From: Bacteroidales bacterium
Lineage (GTDB): Bacteria; Bacteroidota; Bacteroidia; Bacteroidales; UBA3824
Assembly: GCA_017544805.1 (NCBI GenBank)
Contig: JAFYDK010000057.1
Span: forward strand, 1 to 45,600
Direction of reading: 5' to 3'
Length of the DNA stretch: 45,600 nt
A program made the translations under genes and the position numbers. The stretch's first letter is position 1, and every line of letters begins with the position of its first letter. The notes beneath the pieces are model-generated. The model ran no database searches, was not told the origin of the DNA, and worked only from the letters and a program-made list of their open reading frames with translations. Below, one piece after another: positions 6,734 through 15,787 of the stretch.

Positions 6734-7267
6734 ATGGAAAAACTTTCGATGGAACAACTCGGCAGGATTTCGGTTGAGGAATACAAAAATTCTAAGAAAA
6801 CGCCTGCCGTTGTTGTTTTGGATAATGTCAGGAGTGCGTTGAATGTAGGTTCGGTTTTTAGGACCTCGGACGCTTTTAGAATTGAGAAAATTTTGTTGTG
6901 CGGCATAACGGCTACTCCGCCTAACGCAGAAATTCGAAAAACCGCTATTGGTGCAGAGCAATCTGTTGATTATCAATATTTTAAAACAACAGTTGAGGCT
7001 GTTAAAACTCTCAAAGACTCCGGTTACACGATTATTGCCGTAGAGCAGGCAAAGGAGAGTGTTATGATTGAAAATTTGGATTTGTCGGGGATTGAAAAAG
7101 CGGCTTTAGTTTTCGGAAACGAAGTCAAGGGCGTTGATGATAACGTTATGGAAATGTGCGACTTATGCGTGGAAATACCGCAATTTGGAACAAAACATTC
7201 CCTGAATATTTCCGTTAGTGCGGGAATCGTGATTTGGGAGGTTTTTAGACAATTAAAAGACCGATGA
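6734..7267 (+). CDS. SpoU/TrmH-family RNA 2'-O-methyltransferase
   Basis: A 177-residue SPOUT enzyme that would transfer a methyl group from SAM to a ribose 2'-OH in tRNA or rRNA. The three SpoU motifs are present: VRSALNVGSVFRTSDAF (~32-48), ALVFGNEVKGVDD (~130-142) and VEIPQFGTKHSLNISVSAG (~151-169), the last two forming the knotted SAM site. The protein is short, with no extra N-terminal RNA-binding domain. The exact target nucleotide cannot be deduced. Its stop overlaps the start of the next gene by 4 nt. Confidence 0.92.
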   Translation: MEKLSMEQLGRISVEEYKNSKKTPAVVVLDNVRSALNVGSVFRTSDAFRIEKILLCGITATPPNAEIRKTAIGAEQSVDYQYFKTTVEAVKTLKDSGYTIIAVEQAKESVMIENLDLSGIEKAALVFGNEVKGVDDNVMEMCDLCVEIPQFGTKHSLNISVSAGIVIWEVFRQLKDR

Positions 7268-9108
7268 AACGTATTTTTTTAGTGCTTTTTATTTCTATGA
7301 TTTTGGGCGTTGTTAAGGCTCAAAATGCTGACGATGTAAACCTTGCATATTCTTATTATAATTCAAATGAATATGAAAAGGCTTCTTATCTGTTTGAAAA
7401 TCTGTATAATAAGACAAAATCAAAGCATTATTTCACTTATTATGTTAATTGTCTTATTAATATCGAAAATTACGAAAAAGCCGAAAAAGCCGTCAAAAAA
7501 CAGATTTCAAATTATAAAGCGGATTTAACGTACAAAATACTTTTGGGCTATGTTTATAAACGTGAAAATCAGTTAGATAAGGCGCAAGAGGAATACGAAA
7601 ACGTTATTTCGCAAATTAAGCCGGATAGAAACCAAATCATTCAATGTCTGAATCAGTTTTCTACGGTTAGCGAACCGGATTATGCTGAAAAAACGCTGTT
7701 AAAAGCCCGTGAACTCTTGAATGAAAGTTTCAATTACGAGTTGTTTTCGGTTTATGCGGGTTCACGAAATTTCAAAAAAATGGCTCAAGCGGGTTTGGAT
7801 TTAATCGAAGAAGACGAAGGCAAATTGAGCACCGTTCAAAATATGTTTCAGTATTACATCAACTCCGATGTTAATGATGAGTTTTATAATATTTTGCGCT
7901 CTGACATTGTTTTGCGGATTCAGAAAAAGCCGACTGTTGTAATGTCTGAATTTTTGATTTGGCTTTTTTTGCAGAAAAAGAATTTTAAAAGTGCTTTTAC
8001 CCAAGCTAAGGCCTTAGACAAAAGACTTTCAGAACAAGGACAGCGTTTGGTGATGTTGGGCGATGAGGCGTTAGCAGCGAAAGATTACGCCGCTGCTTCA
8101 GATTGTTATTCTTACGTTACCGCTAAGGGTGAAAACTGTCCTTTTTACAGACGGGCATTGTTTGGCGTTTTAACCTCTATGTACGAACAAGTTGTGGAGG
8201 GGACGATAACAGATTCCCTTCAGATTTCGTATTTAGAGTCCCAATATATCAAAACTTTCAACGATTTTGGTATCAACAATCAGGTTATCAACGAGGTAAA
8301 AAATTATTCCACGCTTGAGACCTATTATTTGAACAATCCTGAAAAAGCCAAAGATTTAATCGAAAAATCGCTTCAAGTTCCCTCTCTGAATTATTCACAA
8401 AGGGCACAATTGAATTTACTTTTGGGCGGTATCGAACTTTTTATGGGCGATGTTTGGGCGGCAACAATGACCTTCGCCAAGGTTGAAAACGATAACAAAC
8501 AAAACGAATACGGCGACATGGCTAAATTTTCAAAAGCAAAAATAGCCTATTACACGGGTAATTTTAAATGGGCAGCCTCTCAACTTGACGTTTTAAAAGC
8601 CGCGACGACAAAACTCGTTGCTAACGATGCAATGGAGCTTTCTCTTTTAATCTCTGACAATGCCGAACGTGTGAACTCTGTTGTCGGCGATACGTTAAGC
8701 CCGATAGACGAAAACTTAAATTCAAGCGTTGATTTGAGAATTTATGCCCGTGCTGATATGTATTATTCTCAAAATCAGTTCGATAAAGCTGTCGCATCCC
8801 TTGATTCAATTGTCGAAAAATACCCACAATCTGCCCTTATTGATGAATGTCTGTTTCTCAAAGCCAAAATCTACGAACGTAAACGTAATTGGCAAAACTC
8901 CGCATTCTATTACAAAAAAGTCTCCGACGAATACTCGTACGATATTTTAGCCGATAAAGCTGCATTTCAATACGCCGAAATTTCATACAAAAAACTTAAC
9001 GACATCGAAAACGCAAAGAATTACTACATGAAAATCCTAACTAATTACCCCGGTAGCGTTTACGCCGTCAATGCCCGCGAAATGTACAGATTAATCGAAA
9101 AGAAATAA
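7264..9108 (+). CDS. Exported TPR-repeat protein
   Basis: A 614-residue protein with a signal peptide (MKRIFLVLFISMILGVVKAQ). The whole mature chain is made of helical tetratricopeptide-like units, for example LAYSYYNSNEYEKASYLFEN near the start. The last 130 residues resemble the YbgF/BamD arrangement (MYYSQNQFDKAVASLDSIVE, then KAKIYERKRNWQNSAFYYKK). Periplasmic scaffolding in envelope assembly is a reasonable guess; no enzymatic motif is present. It is translationally coupled to the methyltransferase by an ATGA overlap and is the last gene of the 5382-9108 operon, followed by the three-hairpin repeat. Confidence 0.85.
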   Translation: MKRIFLVLFISMILGVVKAQNADDVNLAYSYYNSNEYEKASYLFENLYNKTKSKHYFTYYVNCLINIENYEKAEKAVKKQISNYKADLTYKILLGYVYKRENQLDKAQEEYENVISQIKPDRNQIIQCLNQFSTVSEPDYAEKTLLKARELLNESFNYELFSVYAGSRNFKKMAQAGLDLIEEDEGKLSTVQNMFQYYINSDVNDEFYNILRSDIVLRIQKKPTVVMSEFLIWLFLQKKNFKSAFTQAKALDKRLSEQGQRLVMLGDEALAAKDYAAASDCYSYVTAKGENCPFYRRALFGVLTSMYEQVVEGTITDSLQISYLESQYIKTFNDFGINNQVINEVKNYSTLETYYLNNPEKAKDLIEKSLQVPSLNYSQRAQLNLLLGGIELFMGDVWAATMTFAKVENDNKQNEYGDMAKFSKAKIAYYTGNFKWAASQLDVLKAATTKLVANDAMELSLLISDNAERVNSVVGDTLSPIDENLNSSVDLRIYARADMYYSQNQFDKAVASLDSIVEKYPQSALIDECLFLKAKIYERKRNWQNSAFYYKKVSDEYSYDILADKAAFQYAEISYKKLNDIENAKNYYMKILTNYPGSVYAVNAREMYRLIEKK

Positions 9109-9133
9109 TAAATGCACTACCTACGGTAGCGGG

Positions 9134-9317
9134 ATCGCCTCAAGCCGGCGGGGCTGTTCTTTCTTGAAAGAAAGAACCAAAGAACTTTTAATACTTATCT
9201 TCAATGCGTTAGGGGCTGTGGTTTTAAGACCACAGCCCCTAACGCATTGAAGATAAATTTTATAAAAGTTTTCCGGTTCCCTTTTTCAAAAGGGAACGCC
9301 CCCGCGGCGAGCGGCGA
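9134..9317. repeat. Three-hairpin intergenic repeat, copy A
   Basis: This compact element lies between convergent genes. Hairpin 1 (9156-9177) has arms GTTCTTTCTT/AAGAAAGAAC and a 2-nt loop. The central hairpin has a perfect 28-bp stem (9195-9222 with 9229-9256) and a 6-nt loop. Hairpin 3 (9276-9297) has arms GTTCCCTTTT/AAAAGGGAAC and a 2-nt loop. The ends (CCGGCGGGGC and CGCCCCCGCGGCG) are much richer in GC than the surroundings. Its outer 54 nt on each side recur, one mismatch each, in inverse orientation at 45149-45312, but the centre does not. It could act as a bidirectional terminator or be a MITE/REP-like mobile repeat. No target-site duplication is obvious. Confidence 0.85.
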
Positions 9318-9336
9318 ACCCACAACTATAAGTAGT

Positions 9337-10140
9337 TTATTTTATAATTTCTTTGATTATAGTTGTCATTTTTGGTTCGGCTTTAGCTGCTGCTCGTTGA
9401 ACTTCTTCGTGAGTTGGTTTTTCAGTTGTTCCGATACCCATATCAGTTATGACAGACAGTGCGAATACGGGTAGAGACATGTGTCTTGCAACGATAACTT
9501 CGGGAACGGTACTCATTCCGACGGCGTCAGCACCGGCGATGTTAAAGAATTTGTATTCAGCCGGGGTTTCAAATGTCGGGCCTGTAACACCGATGTATAC
9601 ACCTTTTTGGAGATGGATATTGTGTTTTTCGGCGATTTCGAATGCTTTTTGAATGTATCGTTTGTCGTAAGCTTCTGACATTTCAGGGAAACGAGGTCCG
9701 AGTTCGTCGATATTTTTACCGATTAGCGGGTTAGTACCGAAGAGGTTTATATGGTCGGTGATGACCATAATATCGCCAACTCTGAACGAGGTGTTCATTC
9801 CGCCTGATGCGTTACTTACGATTAGCAGTTTTATTCCAAGGGCTTTTAACACTCTGACAGGGAATGTTACTTGCTGCATAGTGTAGCCTTCGTAGAAATG
9901 GAAACGTCCTTGCATGGCAACAACTTTTTTGCCGGACAAGTATCCGAAAACTAATTGGCCTTTGTGTCCTTCGACCGTTGAAACGGGGAAGTTAGGAATA
10001 TCTGAATAGCTCAAAGTTTTGTAAACTTCGATTTCGCTTACGAGATTGCCTAATCCCGTACCGAGTATAATACCTATTTCCGGTTGAAAATCAACGCACT
10101 GTTGTATGTAACCGGTAGTTTGTTGTATCTTCTGTAACAT
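9337..10140 (-). CDS. punA: Purine nucleoside phosphorylase
   Basis: This 267-residue enzyme splits purine nucleosides with phosphate to the free base and (deoxy)ribose-1-phosphate in purine salvage. Family motifs are clear: IGIILGTGLGNL (~23-34), VEGHKGQLVFG, MQGRFHFYEGYT (phosphate and ribose contacts), VSNASGGMN, GPTFETPAEYK and AVGMSTVPEV. It belongs to the trimeric PNP family (PNP/MTAP). Its start lies 50 nt inside the 3' end of lpxK, so the two are translated from one message in different frames. Confidence 0.95.
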   Translation of the reverse strand: MLQKIQQTTGYIQQCVDFQPEIGIILGTGLGNLVSEIEVYKTLSYSDIPNFPVSTVEGHKGQLVFGYLSGKKVVAMQGRFHFYEGYTMQQVTFPVRVLKALGIKLLIVSNASGGMNTSFRVGDIMVITDHINLFGTNPLIGKNIDELGPRFPEMSEAYDKRYIQKAFEIAEKHNIHLQKGVYIGVTGPTFETPAEYKFFNIAGADAVGMSTVPEVIVARHMSLPVFALSVITDMGIGTTEKPTHEEVQRAAAKAEPKMTTIIKEIIK

Positions 10141-11185
10141 ATTTTAAAAGTTGATTGTTAAACTTTTCTTGGTCATCTGTTTCTTTAAGACTTAGGAAAT
10201 TAACTTTTACGGGCAGGAAAAACATTTTTTTGCGTATTTCCTGTTCAAAGTTCAATTCGTTTAGTCTGACTGCATCTTTTTCGGTTGTTATTATGATTTT
10301 GTCAGCGGAAAGCGATTTGAAACTTTCGGTTATTTTCTGAATGTCTTTTTTCCTAAAATTGTGATGGTCTTTGAATTTGATATGTGTTATTTTTTGTGAA
10401 AATGTTTTCTTGATATAATCTTTTAATGGTTCGGGGCTTGCGATTCCTGTGATTAACAGGATTTCCGTATTTTCTGTAATTTGCGGAGTTTCAGTGTTTT
10501 GATCGAAAACGCTTTTTAAATCCGTGTATTGAAAATTTGTAAAATATATAGCTTGAGAGGGTAGTTTGTTAAGATTTTTAGCGATAATATTTCTTTCAAT
10601 CGGTTTCAAATCTTCAGGACATTTTGTAACGATTATAATGTGAGCTCTTGAGATATTTTTAGATGATTCTCTGAGCTGTCCGTAGGGGAGGAGATGATCT
10701 TCGTACAGAGGTCTGTTATAATCGGTAAGCAGAATGTTTACAAGCGGCACAACGCTTCTGTGCTGAAACGCATCGTCAAGCACTATTAATTGATTATCAA
10801 TGTTTTTGTTAAGTATTTTATTAATTCCTTTTATTCTGTCTTCGCAAACGGCAACAAATGCTTTTCCTAAAAATTTTTGAGTCATTTGTTTTGGTTCGTC
10901 TCCGATTTCGGCAACGGTTGAATTTTTGTTTGCCTGAATGTAGCCTTTGGTTTTGCGTTTGTAACCCCGGCTCAGAATTGTTACATTAAATTTGTCTTTT
11001 AGTAAATTAACAATATACTCTGTGTGCGGAGTTTTGCCCGTTCCGCCGACCGTGATGTTACCAACGGATATTACGGGCGAGGAAAATTCATGGGATTTTA
11101 AAACTTTGTTATCGTAAAGAAAATTTCTCACGGCAGTTATCAAGTAATAAAATCCCGATAATATTTTGAAGAAAAAGTTTTTCAT
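10091..11185 (-). CDS. lpxK: Tetraacyldisaccharide 4'-kinase
   Basis: A 364-residue inner-membrane-associated kinase that phosphorylates the 4' position of the lipid A disaccharide precursor. An N-terminal amphipathic or membrane helix (~5-25) precedes VISVGNITVGGTGKTPHTEY, a Walker A P-loop at ~40-58. Other family signatures are ILSRGYKRKTKG, EIGDEPKQM and VLDDAFQHRSV. Its presence confirms a Gram-negative envelope with lipid A. The 3' end overlaps punA by 50 nt. Confidence 0.95.
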   Translation of the reverse strand: MKNFFFKILSGFYYLITAVRNFLYDNKVLKSHEFSSPVISVGNITVGGTGKTPHTEYIVNLLKDKFNVTILSRGYKRKTKGYIQANKNSTVAEIGDEPKQMTQKFLGKAFVAVCEDRIKGINKILNKNIDNQLIVLDDAFQHRSVVPLVNILLTDYNRPLYEDHLLPYGQLRESSKNISRAHIIIVTKCPEDLKPIERNIIAKNLNKLPSQAIYFTNFQYTDLKSVFDQNTETPQITENTEILLITGIASPEPLKDYIKKTFSQKITHIKFKDHHNFRKKDIQKITESFKSLSADKIIITTEKDAVRLNELNFEQEIRKKMFFLPVKVNFLSLKETDDQEKFNNQLLKYVTEDTTNYRLHTTVR

Positions 11186-11213
11186 AAATACTTCTTATTC
11201 TGTTTTTTTCAAG

Positions 11214-12476
11214 CTAACATTTTATTCGTTGTGCTTGTTCTGAAATAAATTTGAGAGCTTGTTTTTCGTCAATCAAAGTTGCGTGACCGTTTTTAGCGAT
11301 GATTTTGCCTTTTGCGATTACGAGTTTGATATCAGAGATGTTTCTGTTATAAATCAAATGTTTAATTAAATTGTTGCTATCAAGCTCGAACGGTGAATTA
11401 TTTTCAAAAACGATTAAATTGTTTTCACCGTCGCCGTCAAAGCCGTTTATTTGAGTATAACGGTGTACGGCATTAAGCCTTTGGAACGCCGTTTTTAGTG
11501 AGATTTCATTGTCTTTGTTGATTGCCTCGAAATATGCGTGCGACATATTCTCCGGCATTGATGCGCCTGAAAAATCTGATCCGAACATGATGTTGTCATC
11601 AAGCCAAATAGAATTGAAAGGTTTTACGGCTCGTCTGAAATTACCTATCGGATTGTGTGTTATCCAAGCCGGTTTGTTTTTTATATAACTGCGTTCATCA
11701 TCGCTGATGTAATTAGCATTTGTTAAAACCGTGGATTTATAATCCATAAGACCTGATTCGTAAAGCCTTAAAATAACGGTTCTACGTTGGTCTCTCATCG
11801 TATTGATTTGATCGATTTCGTCTTCAGCGGCATTTATGAGAACGCCGATATTTTTTTCGCGGCAGGTTTTTGCAACCGTTTCAAAAAGTTCACGGCTTGC
11901 AAGATACGATGCTGCAATGCCCATAAGCCCTTGATTAGAGGCTATATAATCTGTGTTTTCGCGGACAGCTTTTTCTGCTTGGGCATAACCGCCTGCCTCG
12001 CAAGCGGCATAACTTTGAAGCGTGCTGATTCCTACTTCAGCAAAGGCTTTTGCCGTTACGGCTAAAGAGCCTTCAATAAATTTGGAACTTTCGTTTCTGC
12101 ATATAGCAAATGTCGTTCCGCTACGTGCGGCATTTATTGCGGCGTAAAGTGCTGAGGCATAGACTAAATCTTTGTCTATAAACTTGTCAATATTCCAAAG
12201 CACGTCGCTGACATAACGGAAATATGTTGATTCTTTTTTTGTAAAAACTTTTGCATTAGCGGCTAAAGATAATCCGGGTCGCATATAAGCATCAGCAAAC
12301 GAGTGCATTATATATTTCCCCGAACAATCAGCTACAACATCTCCGACTTCAGGTGTGTATGTACCGTAATCATAAAAAGCTAACGCTTGTCTGTCTTCGT
12401 AGACAACAACGTCTTTTTTTACAAATTCCAATGTGGAATAATTGATATAAGTTCCGTTTTTTAAAACTAAAGACAT
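11214..12476 (-). CDS. Amidohydrolase-superfamily protein lacking the canonical metal-binding HxH
   Basis: This 420-residue protein has the layout of cytosine deaminase/chlorohydrolase-type amidohydrolases: an N-terminal beta-sandwich part, a TIM barrel, and a C-terminal return to the sandwich. The place of the usual PGFVNxHxH motif reads MHSFADAYMRPG, so both histidines are absent (YMR at ~64-66). The third histidine region reads INAAEDEIDQ instead of H.AE. Later landmarks survive: THNPIGNFRRAV (family HNPxSN) and GSDFSGASMP. A catalytically dead or repurposed member is likely. The ATG at 12476 is preferred over an in-frame TTG at 12491. It is upstream of lpxK (28 nt) and possibly co-transcribed. 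Confidence 0.75.
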   Translation of the reverse strand: MSLVLKNGTYINYSTLEFVKKDVVVYEDRQALAFYDYGTYTPEVGDVVADCSGKYIMHSFADAYMRPGLSLAANAKVFTKKESTYFRYVSDVLWNIDKFIDKDLVYASALYAAINAARSGTTFAICRNESSKFIEGSLAVTAKAFAEVGISTLQSYAACEAGGYAQAEKAVRENTDYIASNQGLMGIAASYLASRELFETVAKTCREKNIGVLINAAEDEIDQINTMRDQRRTVILRLYESGLMDYKSTVLTNANYISDDERSYIKNKPAWITHNPIGNFRRAVKPFNSIWLDDNIMFGSDFSGASMPENMSHAYFEAINKDNEISLKTAFQRLNAVHRYTQINGFDGDGENNLIVFENNSPFELDSNNLIKHLIYNRNISDIKLVIAKGKIIAKNGHATLIDEKQALKFISEQAQRIKC

Positions 12477-12516
12477 TTGTTTTGCAATCAAAAAGGAATT
12501 TTTTTTATTTTAAGTA

Positions 12517-12574
12517 AAGGACTCTTGTTGTATGATATGTTTTTTGATTAATCCAATACCAACAAGAGCCCCTT
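12517..12574 (-). terminator. Hairpin downstream of the DUF4301-like gene
   Basis: CTCTTGTTG (12522-12530) pairs with CAACAAGAG (12560-12568), with further AAGG/CCTT pairing outside. Read on the minus strand it follows the stop of the 12588 gene. The A/T-rich tract after it is interrupted, so termination is plausible but not classical. Confidence 0.45.
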
Positions 12575-12587
12575 GAAAAACAAAAGA

Positions 12588-14129
12588 CTAATTTTGATGT
12601 TGTTCTCTCAAAAGGTCAAGAACCGTTTTAACGGGAGAAAATGTTTCAATCGGCACTTCTACGAAAATTGTGTTCCAGTCTGACATTGCGCCGTTCCAAA
12701 GTCCGGGGCGTTCGATTGATTTTAGATTTCTGCCGTTTTTCGATTTGTGTGAAATAAAACCTGTCATAGGATCGGTGAATTTCCTTAAATCGTATTTCTT
12801 GCCTTCGCAGTCCGTTAAATCGCAAACCAAATCAACGGGGTTGAAATGAGTTGATTTCTTTACGATTGCCTGACTTTGAGGATCTTTGGAATCGATTTGA
12901 GAACTTTCAACGATTTGCAGTGAAGTTGTTCCGTCGCTATTTTTAGCCCAAAAAGGACCGCCGCCGGGTTCGCCTTCGTTTTTGACCATGCCGCAAATTC
13001 TGAGCGGGCGTTTGAGTTTTGCTAAAAGTTTTTCTGCTTTTTCCTTGTCAGGAAGGTTGAGAAAACTTTCAGGAAATTCCACGCAAAGTTTTTTGCTGAC
13101 AAAAACGTATGCCTCGTCCAACTGTTGTTGAGAGGGGTTGTTTTCGAGAATTTTTATATAATCGGCGATGTTTTCTTTTGTTTTAAGAAGATAACCCGCC
13201 AAAGCTGTTTTATATTTTACCGTAGCCTCTTTTCTTGAATCGGGAACTACGTTGTCGATGGTTTTAATGAAAACCAAACGAGAGTCGATGTCATTAAGAT
13301 TTTCAATCAGAGAGCCGTGTCCTGCGGGGCGGAAAAGCGGAGTGCCGTTTTCGTCGCGGAAAATTTCGTTGTTGTCATCAACAGCTATCGTATCCGTAAA
13401 AGGTTTCTGTGTTGAAAAATTTATGTCAAGTTTGCAATTGTATTTCTCTTCAAAAAATACTCTTGCCTTTTCTACGAATGTCGAAAAGAATCCCAAATGT
13501 TCGGGCGATACCGTAAAATGAATTCTTACGTTTTTGCCTGATTTAGCGTACATAATGCCTTCAGCAATATGTTCTTCTACGGGAGTTCGGGACGTGTTTT
13601 TGTAACGGTGAAATTCGATAAGACCTTTAGGAAGGTTGCCGTAATTAAGACCGTCTTTTGATATAACACTTTCCACGAGCTCTTTAGGTTTGTGAGCCTG
13701 AAGCATTTCTTTTACCGACATACCGTATTTGCCGTAAACAATTTTTTGCAAATTGTCATAAAAAGCAAATCTGTCGATATTGTCCACAAATCTGCGTGCC
13801 GGGGAGTTGACATCGTTGAATTTTTGTTTTTGCTCCTGCGAACCGTTGTATTCGGAAACAAAAACAAATAAATCTTTAAACATTCTTGATGCCGCTCCTG
13901 AAGCAGGAACAAATTTTACAATACTGATATTTTCCGCTTCATTGGAATATTTTTGAGAAAATTTGTTGATTTCCTCCTCTGTCAAACACCTGATACCATC
14001 GTTAGGCGTAGCAGGACGGACTAATTCCAAAAACGGAAAACCTGTCTTGTAAAAATTCAACTGACGGTCGATTTCCTCAACCTTAATTCCGCGCTCAGCG
14101 AAATACTTTATATCTTTTTCTGTATACAT
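12588..14129 (-). CDS. DUF4301-like protein
   Basis: A 513-residue soluble protein I associate with the DUF4301 family common in Bacteroidota. Features: VKFVPASGAASRMFKDLF at ~70-87, glycine-rich as in a nucleotide or sugar-phosphate site; IHFTVSPEHLGFF; PLFRPAGHGSLIENL (~275); and near the end RICGMVKNEGEPGGGPFW. Patterns such as FRPAGHGSL recall sugar-nucleotide pyrophosphorylase folds, but the reaction is unknown to me. The frame could start at a TTG (14135); the ATG at 14129 (MYTEKDIKYF) is preferred. It is bounded by hairpins on both sides, so it is probably monocistronic. Confidence 0.72.
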   Translation of the reverse strand: MYTEKDIKYFAERGIKVEEIDRQLNFYKTGFPFLELVRPATPNDGIRCLTEEEINKFSQKYSNEAENISIVKFVPASGAASRMFKDLFVFVSEYNGSQEQKQKFNDVNSPARRFVDNIDRFAFYDNLQKIVYGKYGMSVKEMLQAHKPKELVESVISKDGLNYGNLPKGLIEFHRYKNTSRTPVEEHIAEGIMYAKSGKNVRIHFTVSPEHLGFFSTFVEKARVFFEEKYNCKLDINFSTQKPFTDTIAVDDNNEIFRDENGTPLFRPAGHGSLIENLNDIDSRLVFIKTIDNVVPDSRKEATVKYKTALAGYLLKTKENIADYIKILENNPSQQQLDEAYVFVSKKLCVEFPESFLNLPDKEKAEKLLAKLKRPLRICGMVKNEGEPGGGPFWAKNSDGTTSLQIVESSQIDSKDPQSQAIVKKSTHFNPVDLVCDLTDCEGKKYDLRKFTDPMTGFISHKSKNGRNLKSIERPGLWNGAMSDWNTIFVEVPIETFSPVKTVLDLLREQHQN

Positions 14130-14156
14130 AGACAAACGTTTTTGTTCATTAATAAC

Positions 14157-14195
14157 AAAAAAGTCCGGTTAAAAAATAACACGCCGGACTTTTTT
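14157..14195 (-). terminator. Intrinsic terminator of the TPR protein gene
   Basis: AAAAAAGTCCGG (14157-14168) and CCGGACTTTTTT (14184-14195) form a perfect 12-bp stem with a 15-nt loop and T-runs in either direction. It lies after the stop of the minus-strand gene at 14390, leaving a ~195-nt 3' UTR in which I see nothing else. Confidence 0.75.
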
Positions 14196-14389
14196 CAAAA
14201 AAAATAACACTTAAAATCAAACAAGATATGAAAACAATTTTAGTCTTTATCCGGGTCTTGAAAAAAAACTCGGGAGAAAAAATTACGCAATCACTGCGGT
14301 TTTTAACTATTTCTCAAAAGCAAATTTAAATCACTTTTTTATTTCGACCAAATTTTTTTCGTACTTTTTTTCAAAAATTTTCCCCTACA

Positions 14390-15670
14390 TTAAAATCTTG
14401 CCGTTGTGGTCTCGTTTTCTACGAGTTTGAGGGTTACCACATCACCGGGTTTTACAGAGTGCATGAAAGCATCTTCTTTGCCCGGAAACAGAACGGTATA
14501 TTTTTTTAAGAGTGCGTTTGCCTGCTCTTCCAATGAGGAATCCATTCTTTTAGCTTTGCTGATGTAATCGGCTGCCACCCAGTAAATTTCTCTGCGCATG
14601 AACTCATCGCTTGCGTACATACCTGCGTTAGAGCCGTAAATTGCACCGATTAACATATAAGGTGCTGCATTTTCGGAATTGAGTTCCAAAGACTTTTTAG
14701 CAAAACCTATTGCTTGAGTATATTTTTTCTGATAATTGGCTACCAAAGCAGCCTCGTAAAGGTAGTTTGACCTTTTTTTAGAATCAGTTTCAGAGTTCAA
14801 AGCCTCGGCATAATATTCGGCAGCTTTGTCGTATTGCTGGTTTTTCTTGTTGTAACGGGCAATAGCAATTGCGGCTTCAGTACCGGGATTTTCTTTGTAA
14901 AGTTTTTCAGCTGTTTCTGCGTAGAGTTTGCTGCCTTCGCAATTAACGTCAGACATTACTTTGCTTAAATTAGCAACCTCTTCTATTGATGCGGGTAAAG
15001 TGTATTTCGCGTCAAAAAGTTTGTCAAAATCAGCTTGATAATTGTTGAAACGCGAAAGATTTTTGTTGATTGAACTCAACACTTTGTCGGCTTGCTCTTT
15101 GTATTTATCATCACCGTTTTCGTAATTCTTTCTGATATTCAAAATATTGGGAACCAATGCGTTGAAAAGTTCTTCAGAGGAAATAGCTTTTTTAGCATAA
15201 AGGTTGGCTGCCAATTGGAAATACGCAGAAACGGTGCTGATTTCAGCTTTTTCGCCGCTTAGGGCAATAGATTTAGCGTAAATGTGATAAGCCTCGAGAT
15301 AAGCTGTATCGCTTTTGCGGAATTTCTGTACATCGTATGCCATACGGCTCAAAACAGAAGCCTCTTCTCCGTAGTTTGCAATTCTCTGATTATAAATGAT
15401 TTTAATGGTATCGACGTACGCATTTATAAGGTTTTTGTCTTGAGTTCCTCCAATGAGGCCTTTGTAAATTTTAACACCGTCTACGTAAACAGTCTTGCTA
15501 AAAGAAGGACAATCGTTGAAAACTTGTCTGTACATGTTTACTGCATTGTGATAGGATTCTACATTGAGGAATTCCTTATAAATCGAATAGTTAACGGCGC
15601 AACCGTCATTTTGTGCGCTTGCATTCAAACCGGCAAACGCCATTGTCGCAATCATTAAAAACTTTTTCAT
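14390..15670 (-). CDS. Exported TPR-repeat protein
   Basis: This 426-residue protein begins with a signal peptide (MKKFLMIATMAFAGLNASAQ). The mature part is helical. Degenerate repeats at ~20-130 track stepwise units (YKEFLNVESYHNAVNMYRQV), and clear tetratricopeptide units lie at ~260-345 (ARYNKKNQQYDKAAEYYAEA, then AALVANYQKKYTQAIGFAKK). A conserved family of this layout is frequent in Bacteroidales; function is unknown but periplasmic scaffolding is likely. It has its own -7 box and an intrinsic terminator. Confidence 0.83.
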   Translation of the reverse strand: MKKFLMIATMAFAGLNASAQNDGCAVNYSIYKEFLNVESYHNAVNMYRQVFNDCPSFSKTVYVDGVKIYKGLIGGTQDKNLINAYVDTIKIIYNQRIANYGEEASVLSRMAYDVQKFRKSDTAYLEAYHIYAKSIALSGEKAEISTVSAYFQLAANLYAKKAISSEELFNALVPNILNIRKNYENGDDKYKEQADKVLSSINKNLSRFNNYQADFDKLFDAKYTLPASIEEVANLSKVMSDVNCEGSKLYAETAEKLYKENPGTEAAIAIARYNKKNQQYDKAAEYYAEALNSETDSKKRSNYLYEAALVANYQKKYTQAIGFAKKSLELNSENAAPYMLIGAIYGSNAGMYASDEFMRREIYWVAADYISKAKRMDSSLEEQANALLKKYTVLFPGKEDAFMHSVKPGDVVTLKLVENETTTARF

Positions 15671-15714
15671 ATCAGCTTTGTTGTTTTTTATTTTATTTTT
15701 TTTCTACTACGTTG

Positions 15715-15722
15715 CAAAAGTA
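15715..15722 (-). promoter_or_regulatory. -7 box of the TPR protein gene
   Basis: On the minus strand this reads TACTTTTG, matching TAnnTTTG, 44 nt before the start codon at 15670. The -33 element is not clear. Confidence 0.45.
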
Positions 15723-15787
15723 GTGTAAAACATTTACTTAAAAGCGAATGTAACTTAAATTTTTTTTTAATTTTTCCTAAAAAATAC

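Noticed and set aside
9134..9317. CRISPR array
   Set aside because: There are several hairpins but no regular direct repeats with spacers, and no cas genes nearby.
9247..9678. Plus-strand open frames over the punA region
   Set aside because: They overlap a clear punA on the opposite strand and part of the hairpin repeat, with no recognisable protein features.
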